From JANQTF01 sp036835375 (lineage in GTDB: Bacteria > Bacteroidota > Bacteroidia > J057): a stretch of 61,042 nt of DNA. Positions 19,091 to 28,033 of this stretch are shown piece after piece. The stretch is from the NCBI GenBank assembly GCA_036835375.1, contig DAITMB010000015.1, positions 1 through 61,042 on the forward strand. Direction: 5' to 3'. The notes under the pieces were generated by a model that made no database searches, was not told the DNA's origin, and was given only the letters and a program-made list of their open reading frames with translations. Position 1 is the stretch's first letter. Each line of letters begins with the position of its first letter. The translations under genes and the position numbers were made by a program.

Positions 19091-19858
19091 ATGAATGGAT
19101 TGATCATCGAAGATGAATTTCCTGCTGCGGAGCGCCTCAAAGCGATTCTGGCGAAGGAGGCCCCTCATTGCCACATTCTGGCGAGTCTGCCTAGCGTTCT
19201 GGAAGCGGTGAACTGGCTACAGAGTCATCCCATGCCAGATCTCATTTTTTCAGATATTCAGCTATCCGACGGGCTGAGTTTTCACATCTTCGAGCAGGTT
19301 GCCGTGTCCAGCCCCATCATTTTCACCACTGCTTACGACGAATACGCCATTCGGGCTTTTCAGCTGAATAGCATTGATTATTTGCTCAAACCCATCAAGC
19401 CGACAGACCTTCGCAGGGCTTTGGACAAGCTAGGTGCGATGCGTAATCTGCTTTCGCAACAGCAGGTGCAGGCCTTGCTGGCGACCATTCAGGAGCAGCT
19501 TCCACGTACAAAATCCTATCAGCGAAGGTTTTTGGTTGAAGGCAAGGACCAATGGATTCCGGTAGAAGAGGCAGAAATTGCTTACTTTCTGTCGGCTCAC
19601 GAGATGGTGTATGTGGTGAGACGCGATGGTCGACGGTGGATCTTGAATGAGACCTTAGAGCAGCTCGAAGATCTCTTGGATCCCGCGCGGTTCTTCCGGG
19701 CTAATCGGCAGTTTTTGGTGCAAATGAGTTCCATTGAGCGCATTTCGCCCTATTTCAATGGGCGGCTTCAACTACGGCTTCTGCCTGATCCGGGAGAGGC
19801 CACGCTCGTGAGCCGCGAGAAAGCCCGTGCTTTCCGTCGTTGGATGGAGGGAACCTAA
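19091..19858 (+). CDS. LytTR-family response regulator
   Basis: A 255-residue regulator with an N-terminal receiver (acidic pocket E7-D8-E9, phospho-acceptor D55 in LIFSDIQLSDG, Lys in LLKPIK) and a C-terminal LytTR DNA-binding domain (about 148-255; FLSAHEMVYVV, RFFRANRQFLVQMSSIERI). It should be phosphorylated by the LytS-type kinase encoded upstream and then bind direct repeats in target promoters. Its targets are not evident here. The ATG at 19091 is the only start that gives a complete receiver. It converges with the ROK kinase gene, with 16 bp between the stops. Confidence 0.92.
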   Translation: MNGLIIEDEFPAAERLKAILAKEAPHCHILASLPSVLEAVNWLQSHPMPDLIFSDIQLSDGLSFHIFEQVAVSSPIIFTTAYDEYAIRAFQLNSIDYLLKPIKPTDLRRALDKLGAMRNLLSQQQVQALLATIQEQLPRTKSYQRRFLVEGKDQWIPVEEAEIAYFLSAHEMVYVVRRDGRRWILNETLEQLEDLLDPARFFRANRQFLVQMSSIERISPYFNGRLQLRLLPDPGEATLVSREKARAFRRWMEGT

Positions 19859-19874
19859 CCAGCATTCACTCCAG

Positions 19875-20783
19875 TCATTCTACCAGCATTGCAGCTCCGA
19901 ACACGCCCGCGCTGTCGCCGAGCTTGGGACGCAAAATGGGCGTGTGCATGGTATGATTGAAGACGTAACGGCTGATTTCGGATGCACCGCGATCATAGAT
20001 GTCGGAGATGTTGCCCACGCCTCCCCCGATCACGATGGCATCGGGGTCCAGTACATTGATGATGACGCCAAGGCCTTTGCCGAGAAAAGCAACCAGTCGA
20101 TCTATGGTAGCTTGTGCATGGGCATCAGTGCCCGCGTGAGCGCGCTCTACAATGTCCTGAAGCTTTCGCTCTTCGCCGCTGAGGCTGGTGTAAAAGCGTT
20201 GGAGATTGGGTCCGGCCAAGACCTTTTCTACACAGCCTTTTCGGCCACAGTAGCAGTTTCCGCCGGATTCGTCGAGGAAATTATGTCCCCATTCTCCGGC
20301 AATCCCTTGTAGCCCCTGAAGGACCTTGCCGTGGACCACGACGCCCCCTCCCACGCCCGTGCCCAAAATCACACCAAACACCACCTCCGCATTGGGAACT
20401 GCATCGGGCACGATTCCCAGCTTGGTTTCTGCGAGGGCGAAGCAATTGGCATCATTGGCGATGAGAATATCCAGGCCAAGCAGCTCTTCCAGATCTGCCT
20501 TCAGTGGTTGGCCATTCAGGCAGGTCGTGTTACTATTTTTGAGTGTATTCGCTTGAGGATCAAGTGCTCCTGGCGTTCCAATGCCAATTTTTTCGGGACT
20601 ATGTCCGGTTTCTTGTCGAAGGAGATCGACGAGTTTACCGATCTGAGTCACGATGTGGCCATATCCGTGTTGCTGCTCTGTCGGGACGCGGAGCCGCGCC
20701 ATAGGTGCGTAGGACTGGTCAGCATCCACAACGATCCCTTCGATCTTGGTGCCGCCGAGGTCAATTCCCCAAATGGGTTTCAT
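19875..20783 (-). CDS. ROK-family sugar kinase (glucokinase-like)
   Basis: A 302-residue cytoplasmic kinase with the ROK features: ATP phosphate loop WGIDLGGTKIEG at the N-terminus, catalytic Asp in NDANCFALAE, and GTGVGGGVV. The ROK zinc site is CYCGRKGCVE at about 178-187, preceded by the substrate-binding Glu and His of GEWGHN. Members phosphorylate glucose, fructose, mannose or N-acetyl sugars. There is no N-terminal DNA-binding domain, so it is an enzyme and not a repressor. The best guess is glucokinase or fructokinase, but the sugar is not settled by sequence alone. Confidence 0.9.
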   Translation of the reverse strand: MKPIWGIDLGGTKIEGIVVDADQSYAPMARLRVPTEQQHGYGHIVTQIGKLVDLLRQETGHSPEKIGIGTPGALDPQANTLKNSNTTCLNGQPLKADLEELLGLDILIANDANCFALAETKLGIVPDAVPNAEVVFGVILGTGVGGGVVVHGKVLQGLQGIAGEWGHNFLDESGGNCYCGRKGCVEKVLAGPNLQRFYTSLSGEERKLQDIVERAHAGTDAHAQATIDRLVAFLGKGLGVIINVLDPDAIVIGGGVGNISDIYDRGASEISRYVFNHTMHTPILRPKLGDSAGVFGAAMLVE

Positions 20784-21028
20784 ACGAACGCGATTGAGTA
20801 GGAGAGGGTAAACAATGGGTCAAGCAGGAGCAATTCCTCTTGCAATGATCGAACAATCGACGAAAAGCTCCAAATGGAGATCCGAGTAGCGCACCTTTCA
20901 TCCGGATCTGGCATTGAAGGTGCTAGCGAAAAGATTTCCTGTCTTGGTGGACCACAGAACAACTAAATTTGATGGCGAAAATGCCAGCTTCCGGTCGGTT
21001 CAGCTTTCAGAAAGGCTGATAAAAAGAG
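20784..21028. other. Intergenic region without a recognised gene
   Basis: This lies between the ROK kinase start and the terminator of the upstream barrel gene. No convincing ORF, RNA gene or repeat was seen. It must hold the ROK promoter, which I could not locate. Confidence 0.4.
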
Positions 21029-21053
21029 GCCGCGCTTCGTAGAGAAGCGCGGC
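21029..21053 (-). terminator. Rho-independent terminator of the barrel gene
   Basis: GCCGCGCTTC (21029-21038) and GAAGCGCGGC (21044-21053) form a perfect 10-bp stem with a 5-base loop. On the minus strand it is followed by CTCTTTTTATC. It lies about 127 bases past the stop of the outer-membrane protein gene. Confidence 0.8.
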
Positions 21054-21180
21054 ATGCCATTCGGTTCGGGGCAGGGTGGGATTGGGACTGACCCCAAACA
21101 GAGCGACAGCGGCAGGGAGGATGTGAAACACCGGTCGCTCACTGGCTTATTGTTAATATGCAATGTGCATTTTTTTCTGT

Positions 21181-23136
21181 TTACTTACTAGGGGTAAGCA
21201 AGATATTTGCCTGAAAAATAATAAAAGGGCGAAACGCGAAGACAGGGATGAGTAGTTCTTGCTCTCGAAAATTGGTATTCAGGGTACTGAGTCGATCGAT
21301 TTCAAAAAATTTATTCGAAAAAATTTGGCTTTGCCACCAAAGCGACAAGCTGAGACTCGCTCCGCCTTTATGTCGCCAACTGCCTCCGGTCACAGGTCCG
21401 GTCTGGTGATTGCGTTGATGGAGATTGATTGGCGTGAGCAAGTTGGCCAAATTCGTCATGGAAGTGTTGAGGTAGCGAAGCTGGGCCACGTGCTTGTAGC
21501 CAAGGTCGAGTTGCCATAGTTGTGTCGGCTTTGCGTGTTTGGAAGGAAGTCGCCAATGCCAGTCAGCGCGTGCCACAAACTGTGTAGCGGTGTCGAGGGT
21601 GGTCTCTGAAAATTGCTCCCAGTTGAGATAGGACACGTGTACCTCTCGCCGAAATAACTCTCCATCGGCATCCATGCGGCGATTGATTCGGTAGGACCAG
21701 CGCAGGCGTGTCTCAAGGTTTCGGGTGGATCGGTCAGTGAGGTTGCGATCAAAAAAGTCCTTCACATTGTAGGTCACATAGAGGTATTGTTCGCCTTCGA
21801 TTCGCCAGCGGTCAGTCGGCATCCACAGATAGATGAATTCCATTCGAAGGTTGCGCTGGGTATAATTGTCTTGCGAGCGCTCGCGAAAGAGGAAGGCATA
21901 GCGGCGGGTAGATCCCAGCAGGCGGTAGGTGGTGCGAAATCGCGGGTGCCAACTGGCCTGCCACGTGAAGGCCAAGCCATAGTTGAGCTCGTCGTGATCA
22001 TCAAAGTTTTCGGTGGAGGGGGTGTCGTACTTCAAGTAGCGATTGGTGCCGAGGAGTTCGAAACGCTGTCGAGGAATCGGTTGGTAGCGAAGAAGAAATT
22101 CGAGGTTGGTCTGATTTCGGAAGTAGTCTTTTTGCTGCTCACGCGCGATCAGGCGGTCATATTCACGCTGACTAGCCCCTTGAGAGTTGCTGATTTGATA
22201 GCGGCGACTCAGGTATTGGTATTCGTAGAGAAAATATCCTTCCCACTTGCCGAGTTGCGCTGAGATCCTTTGCCTGGACAAGAGATCAATCTGCCCGAAA
22301 CGTAGATCGTTGTACTCCGGGCTTCCCTCCGAAATGCGGGCATATTCGAAGATCCGACGGTTTTGCACAGTCCGATTGTCCGATTCCCACACCACGCCTC
22401 GCAGCAGGGGGTAGCTCCACGCGAGAATGGCCGCAGCGGTATCGGAGCGAATGCGTTCCACCGATTCGGTGCGGTAATCATTCATTTCGTTTGTGCCGCC
22501 TATGGCGGTGAAGGAGAGTTTGGTGCCTTCTTCAAATTCCTTGGACCATGTGGATTGTAACGCAAAATTGATCTGCCGCCTGGGCGAAAGATCCTTGTAT
22601 CGGGCAAGCAAGCGGGTCTCGGTCTGGAGATCTTCTTCCCAGCTTTTTTGCCAACTCAAAATCAGGGCAGGGGAGATGCCTTGATCTAGTCGCCCCGAGC
22701 GGTAGTCCCAACTATAGCCGATCAAGGGCCTTACCTGTAGTCCCTCGGAAGGCTGGTAGGTGGCCCCGAGGTAGGCACTGTAGCGCTGGTTTCGGGAACT
22801 AAGAAACTGGTCGATTTCGACCCAATTGCTCAGCTCCAATTGTTTGCTCAAGCGATAGTGCTGCCACAGGATATGGTGAAATTGTAGCTGGACAAAGCGC
22901 TCGCTGCTGCGAATGCTGTTGTAGAGGTTTTCGTGGCGAAGATGGTATTCAAGACGGTATTTTTCCTTTACGAGAAAATGAGAAAGCGTCGCGTCCGTGC
23001 GGTAGGTGAAGTTGTTTTGTCGCTGAAATTGTAGGCTGATTCCTTGGCTCGTTGGAGCAGGCACTTGGCCCAGAAGCCAAGCTGGTAGCCAACAAAGCCA
23101 ACCCATCGCAACGGTTTTCCAAATCCAGTTCCTCAC
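21181..23136 (-). CDS. Outer-membrane beta-barrel protein, unknown family
   Basis: A 651-residue protein with a signal peptide (cleavage near LLGQ) and then almost entirely alternating polar/hydrophobic strands rich in Tyr, Trp, Arg and Gln with short turns. This is the pattern of a large outer-membrane barrel. Many RFELLG, YFLYEYQYL and WRIEGEQYLYVTY-like strands are visible. There is no plug domain, TonB box or SusC/D motif. I do not recognise the family. It sits as a single gene upstream of a strong terminator and downstream of the C1 peptidases on the same strand (111 bp gap). A porin, polysaccharide-export or surface-assembly role is possible. Confidence 0.7.
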   Translation of the reverse strand: MRNWIWKTVAMGWLCWLPAWLLGQVPAPTSQGISLQFQRQNNFTYRTDATLSHFLVKEKYRLEYHLRHENLYNSIRSSERFVQLQFHHILWQHYRLSKQLELSNWVEIDQFLSSRNQRYSAYLGATYQPSEGLQVRPLIGYSWDYRSGRLDQGISPALILSWQKSWEEDLQTETRLLARYKDLSPRRQINFALQSTWSKEFEEGTKLSFTAIGGTNEMNDYRTESVERIRSDTAAAILAWSYPLLRGVVWESDNRTVQNRRIFEYARISEGSPEYNDLRFGQIDLLSRQRISAQLGKWEGYFLYEYQYLSRRYQISNSQGASQREYDRLIAREQQKDYFRNQTNLEFLLRYQPIPRQRFELLGTNRYLKYDTPSTENFDDHDELNYGLAFTWQASWHPRFRTTYRLLGSTRRYAFLFRERSQDNYTQRNLRMEFIYLWMPTDRWRIEGEQYLYVTYNVKDFFDRNLTDRSTRNLETRLRWSYRINRRMDADGELFRREVHVSYLNWEQFSETTLDTATQFVARADWHWRLPSKHAKPTQLWQLDLGYKHVAQLRYLNTSMTNLANLLTPINLHQRNHQTGPVTGGSWRHKGGASLSLSLWWQSQIFSNKFFEIDRLSTLNTNFREQELLIPVFAFRPFIIFQANILLTPSK

Positions 23137-23247
23137 TGTAGAAAGTTACAAGAAAATTGCAGGAATTTTCCGCACAACCGATCAAAGAACAACGTGCCGG
23201 GAGCCAGTTGGCGTCGCCACATCAAAGCATAAGGCCAAAAAATTTTA

Positions 23248-24411
23248 TCAGCGCAGCTTCTCCGTCAGCGCAGCAGGCAGGCCTTCGCGATGCACCATCA
23301 CGTGAATGGTTTTGTAGCGGAAATACGCTTCTGAGACGTAGAGGTAGCCTCCGCAACTGTTTTCTGCGCCCCAGGAGTTTTTGACGAGATAGTACTTCGT
23401 GCCGTTTTGATCGCGCGCCACGCCAGTGATGTGCATGAGGTGATCATCGGTGGTGCTTTGGTCGTCAAATGCCGCTTGGCGCAGTTGCTCGGTGATGACC
23501 ATTTCTGGTTGCGGACGCTGGAACACCCCTTCCTTTTCTTGCGAACTCATCTCTGCCCAAGGCCTGAGAGGGATGATGGCGACACCGTGACGATGAGCGA
23601 AAGTCGGTTCACTCACATCGGCGTCCCAAGCCACTGTGAACCCCCGAGCGAGCGCCGTGTCCACTAAGGTCACCAAATCGTCGAGCGGCACATTCCACAC
23701 CTTTTGGTGGTCCCAGTTATCCGGCACCATGAGCACCGAGCGCTGGTAGTAGGGCTGAAACGCAAAGGAACCGACTTCAAAATAGTCTTCTTGCCGAAGG
23801 TCCAGATACTGAGCAAAAGTCATCGGGGTGTAGGTCTCTCCGCGGTAGCTAAAGGTGTCGGGCACCTCTCCCAGGTAGGCATCCAGCATTTCCTGAAGCC
23901 CATCCGCCCATCGTATGCTCAGGGTGCCATTGGGCTTGGTGACAATGGCCTCACAATATTTTGTGATGATGGCCTCCATCTCTGCGTGCTGGTGCGCTTC
24001 CGAATTCACCAGTTTGCCGGAATACGCCTCTTCCGGCACCATGCCATATCGGCTGCTCACGGTGTGGACATCGTGAAACAAACCGCCGCCTGTGAGCCGC
24101 GCGCTGCCTTGCATTCGCACATACTGGTCTGCTTTGATGGGCCAAATGTGGCGAACAATGTACATTTCTGAGAGGTCATGAACACCCTTGCCCATTCTCA
24201 GCAATTCAGACTCAAAAAAAGACAGCGTGGAAAAACTCCAGCAAGTGCCAGAAGCGCCCTGATCTTTCACTGGCGTAGCGTCAAGGGAGGCGTCGATCCT
24301 GAACAGATACTCGCCGCCTGGTCGATTGCGGATGACTTCTTCTTGAGCCACCAGCGATCCTCCACAAGCGAGCAGTCCGCAGAGAAGGAGAGAGAAAAAA
24401 GAGAATTTCAT
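23248..24411 (-). CDS. Secreted C1 (papain-like) peptidase, bleomycin-hydrolase type
   Basis: A C1 cysteine peptidase with the Gln of the oxyanion hole and the catalytic Cys in VKDQGASGTCWSFS, the catalytic His in HLMHITGVARD and the Asn in LVKNSWG. It belongs to the aminopeptidase C/bleomycin hydrolase branch but has a cleavable signal peptide, so it acts in the periplasm or outside. I start it at the ATG at 24411 (MKFSFFSLLLCGLL); an ATG eight codons earlier spoils the signal peptide. It is closely related to the next gene upstream, and the pair is a tandem duplication. Likely role: digestion of peptides for nutrition. Confidence 0.9.
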   Translation of the reverse strand: MKFSFFSLLLCGLLACGGSLVAQEEVIRNRPGGEYLFRIDASLDATPVKDQGASGTCWSFSTLSFFESELLRMGKGVHDLSEMYIVRHIWPIKADQYVRMQGSARLTGGGLFHDVHTVSSRYGMVPEEAYSGKLVNSEAHQHAEMEAIITKYCEAIVTKPNGTLSIRWADGLQEMLDAYLGEVPDTFSYRGETYTPMTFAQYLDLRQEDYFEVGSFAFQPYYQRSVLMVPDNWDHQKVWNVPLDDLVTLVDTALARGFTVAWDADVSEPTFAHRHGVAIIPLRPWAEMSSQEKEGVFQRPQPEMVITEQLRQAAFDDQSTTDDHLMHITGVARDQNGTKYYLVKNSWGAENSCGGYLYVSEAYFRYKTIHVMVHREGLPAALTEKLR

Positions 24412-24564
24412 TGGGTAAAAGTAAGAGCAAGACATGAGCGCAAGCGCAAGAGAAACAGCCGCCCAAACTTCGCGCTACTTTGGCGAAACGGGTGAGAGGC
24501 TGGATGGGGGAGAATTGCTGCGCTAATTAAGAGGTTCATATGGCGGCTACCTTCCCCCCGCAAT

Positions 24565-25734
24565 TTACCAATTCAGCTTTTTGGCGATTGCTTTGGGTAC
24601 CGACGCTTTGTGGACCATGATATCCATTGTTTTGTAGCGAACATAGGCTTCTGATGCGAAGAGATATCCCCCGCACCCGTTGCCCTCTCCCCAAGAATTT
24701 TTGACCAAATAGTACTTGTTGCCATTTTGGTCGCGGGCAATGCCAGTGATGTGCATTCCGTGGTCGTCGGTGGTCTGAAAGTTGTCGAAGGCTGCTTGGC
24801 GAAGGGCTTGGGTAACTTCTACTTGTGGCAGTGGCTTCTCAAAAATGGCCTTGCGTTCTGCGCTACTCATGTCTTCATAGCCAGCGGGAAGAATCGCAAG
24901 TCCTTCACTGTGAGCAAATCCCTTTTCGCTCACATCGGCAGCCCAAGCCACCGTATAGCCTTGCTGCAAGGCGTGGTCAAGAATGGCCATCATGTCCTCC
25001 AGCGGCACATTGTACACGTGTTGGTTGTCCCAGTTATCGGGAACCTCCAGCATAAAAGCCTGATAAAATGGGTGGTGCGTAAAGCTGCTCAGTTCGACAT
25101 AGTCGCTGCCTTTGATCCCAAGCGATGCCGTGAAACTTTGCGGAGTGTATGTCTTCCCCTGATATTCGAAGCTCGTCGGTTTTTCTCCTAAATACGCATC
25201 CAGAATTCCCTCAAATGCAGCCATCCAGCGCGTAGAAAGTTCGCCGTTGGGATTTTGAATCACTGCATCGCAAACCGCTTTGGCGACGGCGTCCAGCTCA
25301 TTGTGCTGGTGCTGTTCGCCAGAACCAAGTCCTGGATAAGCTGATTCGGGTACCAATCCGTAGCGGTCGAGGACGGTCGTCACATCGTGAAAAGCCCCAC
25401 CTCCCGCGAAATTCATGCTTCCGTGCATGCGCACATAGCGGCGAGCTTTTTCTTCGTAGGTGTTGCGTACCACATACATTTCGGAGAGGTCATAGGTCCC
25501 TTTTCCCATGCGCATCAACTCCGATTCCAGAAACGAAAGGGCCGAAAAACTCCAGCAAGTGGAGGATTTATACTGGTTTTTGACGGAGCTGCGCCCATGT
25601 TCTACTTCCATAGTGAAGAGATAGCCCCCGCCGGGTTTGTTAGGAATGGGCTGTTCTTGGGCGAGCGAAAAGGTGGGGGAAAATAGAAGAAAAAGAAAGG
25701 GCGCGGAGAAAAGGAAAATAGGTCTCATAAGCAA
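24565..25734 (-). CDS. Secreted C1 peptidase, tandem paralogue
   Basis: A 389-residue paralogue of the following peptidase. It has the same architecture: signal peptide ending at about SLAQ, oxyanion Gln and catalytic Cys in VKNQYKSSTCWSFS, His in HGMHITGIARDQNG and Asn in LVKNSWGEGNGCGG. The two proteins keep the same order of motifs and blocks such as DLSEMYVVR/DLSEMYIVR throughout. About 150 bp separate the two reading frames, and a good promoter lies upstream of this first copy, so both may be expressed from it. C-termini end in a Lys-Leu tail without a T9SS domain, so export is probably to the periplasm. Confidence 0.9.
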   Translation of the reverse strand: MLMRPIFLFSAPFLFLLFSPTFSLAQEQPIPNKPGGGYLFTMEVEHGRSSVKNQYKSSTCWSFSALSFLESELMRMGKGTYDLSEMYVVRNTYEEKARRYVRMHGSMNFAGGGAFHDVTTVLDRYGLVPESAYPGLGSGEQHQHNELDAVAKAVCDAVIQNPNGELSTRWMAAFEGILDAYLGEKPTSFEYQGKTYTPQSFTASLGIKGSDYVELSSFTHHPFYQAFMLEVPDNWDNQHVYNVPLEDMMAILDHALQQGYTVAWAADVSEKGFAHSEGLAILPAGYEDMSSAERKAIFEKPLPQVEVTQALRQAAFDNFQTTDDHGMHITGIARDQNGNKYYLVKNSWGEGNGCGGYLFASEAYVRYKTMDIMVHKASVPKAIAKKLNW

Positions 25735-25813
25735 TGGTTACATTAAGCTCTGTATCTGCTGGTAATCACCTCGCAAGGCTTCACAATGGAAAGGTAGATA
25801 AAAAACGAACGTT

Positions 25814-25843
25814 CAAAAATAGCGGGAACCGGTAAAATGCAAA
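25814..25843 (-). promoter_or_regulatory. Bacteroidota-type promoter of the C1 peptidase pair
   Basis: On the minus strand TTTG (25843-25840) and TATTTTTG (25821-25814) are separated by 18 bases. The -7 box matches the TAnnTTTG consensus perfectly. It predicts a 5' leader of about 70 bases before the ATG at 25734. Confidence 0.6.
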
Positions 25844-26023
25844 GCCAAAAATGGGAAGGAAGGGCGCTGTGTTACTTTCCCCTCGATCCTTTCGACGCTC
25901 ACTCCGTTTCCTTATTTGCAGCAGATGCACAAGCTTTGACTATCTACTCCGTGGTTCTACATGCTCGGTGTCGTTCCTCCAAGGCCTTTTTTTTCAGTAC
26001 CTTTTCTTCCTGCTAAAATGTGT

Positions 26024-26031
26024 TATCTTTG
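26024..26031 (+). promoter_or_regulatory. Bacteroidota -7 promoter box upstream of tatA
   Basis: TATCTTTG is a perfect TAnnTTTG element. The -33 region (CTTTTCTT at about 26001) is only a partial match to TTTG. It lies just before the leader ORF and tatA, and would start transcription near 26038. Confidence 0.55.
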
Positions 26032-26057
26032 TTGTAGGTAAATCCGAAAGGAGGCAA

Positions 26058-26126
26058 ATGCCACTTTTTACCAATGTTAATTTACCCAAGTTATGCTTAC
26101 CACAGTATTCATCCCCCGCATCATGA
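26058..26126 (+). CDS. 22-codon leader ORF before tatA (candidate)
   Basis: ATG at 26058 opens a 22-residue frame (MPLFTNVNLPKLCLPQYSS and three more residues). An unusually strong Shine-Dalgarno sequence for Bacteroidota, AAAGGAGG, ends only a few bases before it (26048-26055). Its TGA at 26124-26126 overlaps ATG 26123 of the tatA frame in an ATGA arrangement, followed directly by a second ATG. This is the layout of a translationally coupled leader peptide. No family is recognised. It could equally be a chance frame, with the SD serving an unknown start. Confidence 0.4.
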   Translation: MPLFTNVNLPKLCLPQYSSPAS

Positions 26127-26329
26127 TGTTCCTAGGATCTCTGGGCGGGCCGGAGGTGATTTTGATTTTAGCAGTTGTGCTGTTGTTGTTTGGGGCAAAA
26201 AAAATTCCGGATTTGGCTCGTGGTCTCGGGAAAGGCATTCGAGAGTTCAAGGATGCGTCCAAGGAAATCAAGCGCGAGATCGACAATGAGTCGCGTACGA
26301 TTGAGCAGTCCCTCAAAGACCAAGACTAA
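26123..26329 (+). CDS. tatA: Sec-independent protein translocase subunit TatA
   Basis: A single-helix Tat subunit: hydrophobic TM helix (GPEVILILAVVLLLFG), the FG hinge, then the amphipathic helix KKIPDLARGLGKGIREFKDA and a charged tail. TatA oligomers form the passage for folded twin-arginine proteins. I choose the ATG at 26123 (MMFLGSLGGPE), which gives 68 residues and a normal TatA N-terminus. An ATG at 26093 in the same frame would add ten residues that overlap the leader ORF. tatC is not in the window. It is followed by gatA on the same strand after 80 bp. Confidence 0.88.
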   Translation: MMFLGSLGGPEVILILAVVLLLFGAKKIPDLARGLGKGIREFKDASKEIKREIDNESRTIEQSLKDQD

Positions 26330-26409
26330 AAAGCGCTTCAGAGTCGCTCTCTGGAATGAGGCCCTGCAAGGAGTTTTTCCCTGCATCCTCCCCCTAACCC
26401 ACCAGTTCG

Positions 26410-27858
26410 TTGGACCAGTTTCCTGCCTTTCATTCTACCAGAAAACTTCTATCTACCGGCTCGCTCTCTTGTGGCGATCTGGTAGATTCTTTTTTGCGGC
26501 GGATTGAGGAGACCAGCGACTCCAACTGGTTTGTAGAGGTTTTTGATCAGGAAGCTCGTCAGCGGGCTGAAGAGATCGATCAGCGGATGCGGGCAGGTCG
26601 GGCAGGCCCTTTGGCGGGCTTGGTGCTGGGAATCAAAGATGTCTTGGCGTTGCAAGGAAAAGGCTTGCAAGCAGCATCTTCAATTCTGGATGGCTTTCGC
26701 TCCGAATTTACCGCTACGTCTTTGCAGCGCCTTCTGGATGCCGATGCCATCATCATCGGGCGACAAAATTGCGATGAATTCGCGATGGGATCCAGCAATG
26801 AGCGCAGCACCTACGGCCCCGCCGTACATCCACATGACCCCCAACGGGTGCCCGGAGGATCATCGGGCGCTTCCGCCGCTTCTGTCGCCGCAGGGTGTTG
26901 CCATGCCGCTCTGGGCACCGATACCGGTGGGTCTGTGCGCCAACCGGCTGCCTTTTGCGGGGTGGTAGGCATGAAGCCCACCTATGGCACTGTTTCTCGA
27001 TGGGGCTTACTGGCCTATGCCTCGTCTTTCGACCAGATCGGCTCGCTCACCCACTCCGTGCGCGACGCAGCGGAACTGCTCGACCTCATGGCAGGCATAG
27101 ATGGACGAGACCATACCATGCAGCAGCGAGAAGGACTCCACACGGCTGCGTCCCTCGACCTCCCACTGCAACAACCACTTCGGATCGGGGTCATGGAAGA
27201 GGTCATCGGTGAGGCAGGCCTCGACCCTGATATGTCTGCGCAGGTCCAGCAGGTCATAGATCGTTTGCGCTCCGAGGGTCACCAAGTGGAGATCTGTTCG
27301 TTTCCGCTTCTTCCTTTTCTTGTGCCCTGTTATTACATCCTCACCACGGCAGAAGCGTCCTCGAACCTCAGCAGATACGATGGCGTTCATTACGGACGCA
27401 GAAGCCAGCACGGAAAGGATTTGGCGGATCTTTATCGGCAGTCACGCAGCGAAGGTTTTGGCTTGGAAGTGCAAAAGCGCATTCTCCTCGGATCGTTTGT
27501 GCTCTCGGCTGGTCATGTAGAAGCTTACTTCACGCATGCGCAGCGCGTAAGACGGCTGATTCAGCAAGAGACTTTTCGATTATTTGATCGCTACGACCTC
27601 CTCTTGTCACCCACCACGCCGGGTGCCGCCTTCCGCCAAGGCGAAAAACTCAAGGATCCCGTGAAAATGTACCTGAGCGACATTTTCACCGTTCATGCCA
27701 ACCTGATCGGCGCCCCGGCCATTTCGCTGCCCATGGGCCTGGATCGCGATTCTATGCCGCTGGGGCTGCAACTCATGGCTCCTCCCTGGCAGGAAGCAGC
27801 CCTTCTCCGCGCGGCCTACCATCTGCTGCCCGACGATCGAAAGATGATTTTGTCTTGA
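26410..27858 (+). CDS. gatA: Asp/Glu-tRNA amidotransferase subunit A
   Basis: A 482-residue amidase-signature protein matching GatA over its whole length. The catalytic Lys is in GIKDVLA (about 75), the Ser-cisSer-Ser part in PGGSSGASAASVAAG (about 148), and TDTGGSVRQPAAFCG and GMKPTYGTVSRWG are typical of GatA. With GatB and GatC it releases ammonia from glutamine and converts Glu-tRNA(Gln) or Asp-tRNA(Asn). The start is an unusual TTG at 26410: the in-frame TAA at 26395-26397 leaves no ATG or GTG, and the family N-terminus (LLSTGSLSCGDLVDSFLRRI) begins soon after. gatB and gatC are elsewhere, as is common in Bacteroidota. Confidence 0.93.
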   Translation: MDQFPAFHSTRKLLSTGSLSCGDLVDSFLRRIEETSDSNWFVEVFDQEARQRAEEIDQRMRAGRAGPLAGLVLGIKDVLALQGKGLQAASSILDGFRSEFTATSLQRLLDADAIIIGRQNCDEFAMGSSNERSTYGPAVHPHDPQRVPGGSSGASAASVAAGCCHAALGTDTGGSVRQPAAFCGVVGMKPTYGTVSRWGLLAYASSFDQIGSLTHSVRDAAELLDLMAGIDGRDHTMQQREGLHTAASLDLPLQQPLRIGVMEEVIGEAGLDPDMSAQVQQVIDRLRSEGHQVEICSFPLLPFLVPCYYILTTAEASSNLSRYDGVHYGRRSQHGKDLADLYRQSRSEGFGLEVQKRILLGSFVLSAGHVEAYFTHAQRVRRLIQQETFRLFDRYDLLLSPTTPGAAFRQGEKLKDPVKMYLSDIFTVHANLIGAPAISLPMGLDRDSMPLGLQLMAPPWQEAALLRAAYHLLPDDRKMILS

Positions 27859-28033
27859 TTTCATGCTGGCTAATCTGCCTACTGCTTGAGTTCGGTCGTT
27901 CATTTGGTGGCATATCCCCAAGCTGAAATTTTCCACAAGCTTTCCCTAAGTTCGATTTATGGAAAAGGAACCGCTAGCGGAATGCAAAATCTTTGCATAT
28001 TGGGTCAGTTTCAGTAGAATCAGCGAAATTCGT

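Noticed and set aside
25851..26126. 91-codon open frame upstream of tatA
   Set aside because: It runs through the likely promoter at 26024-26031 and has no protein-like N-terminus. Only its last 22 codons, behind a strong SD, are kept as a leader candidate.
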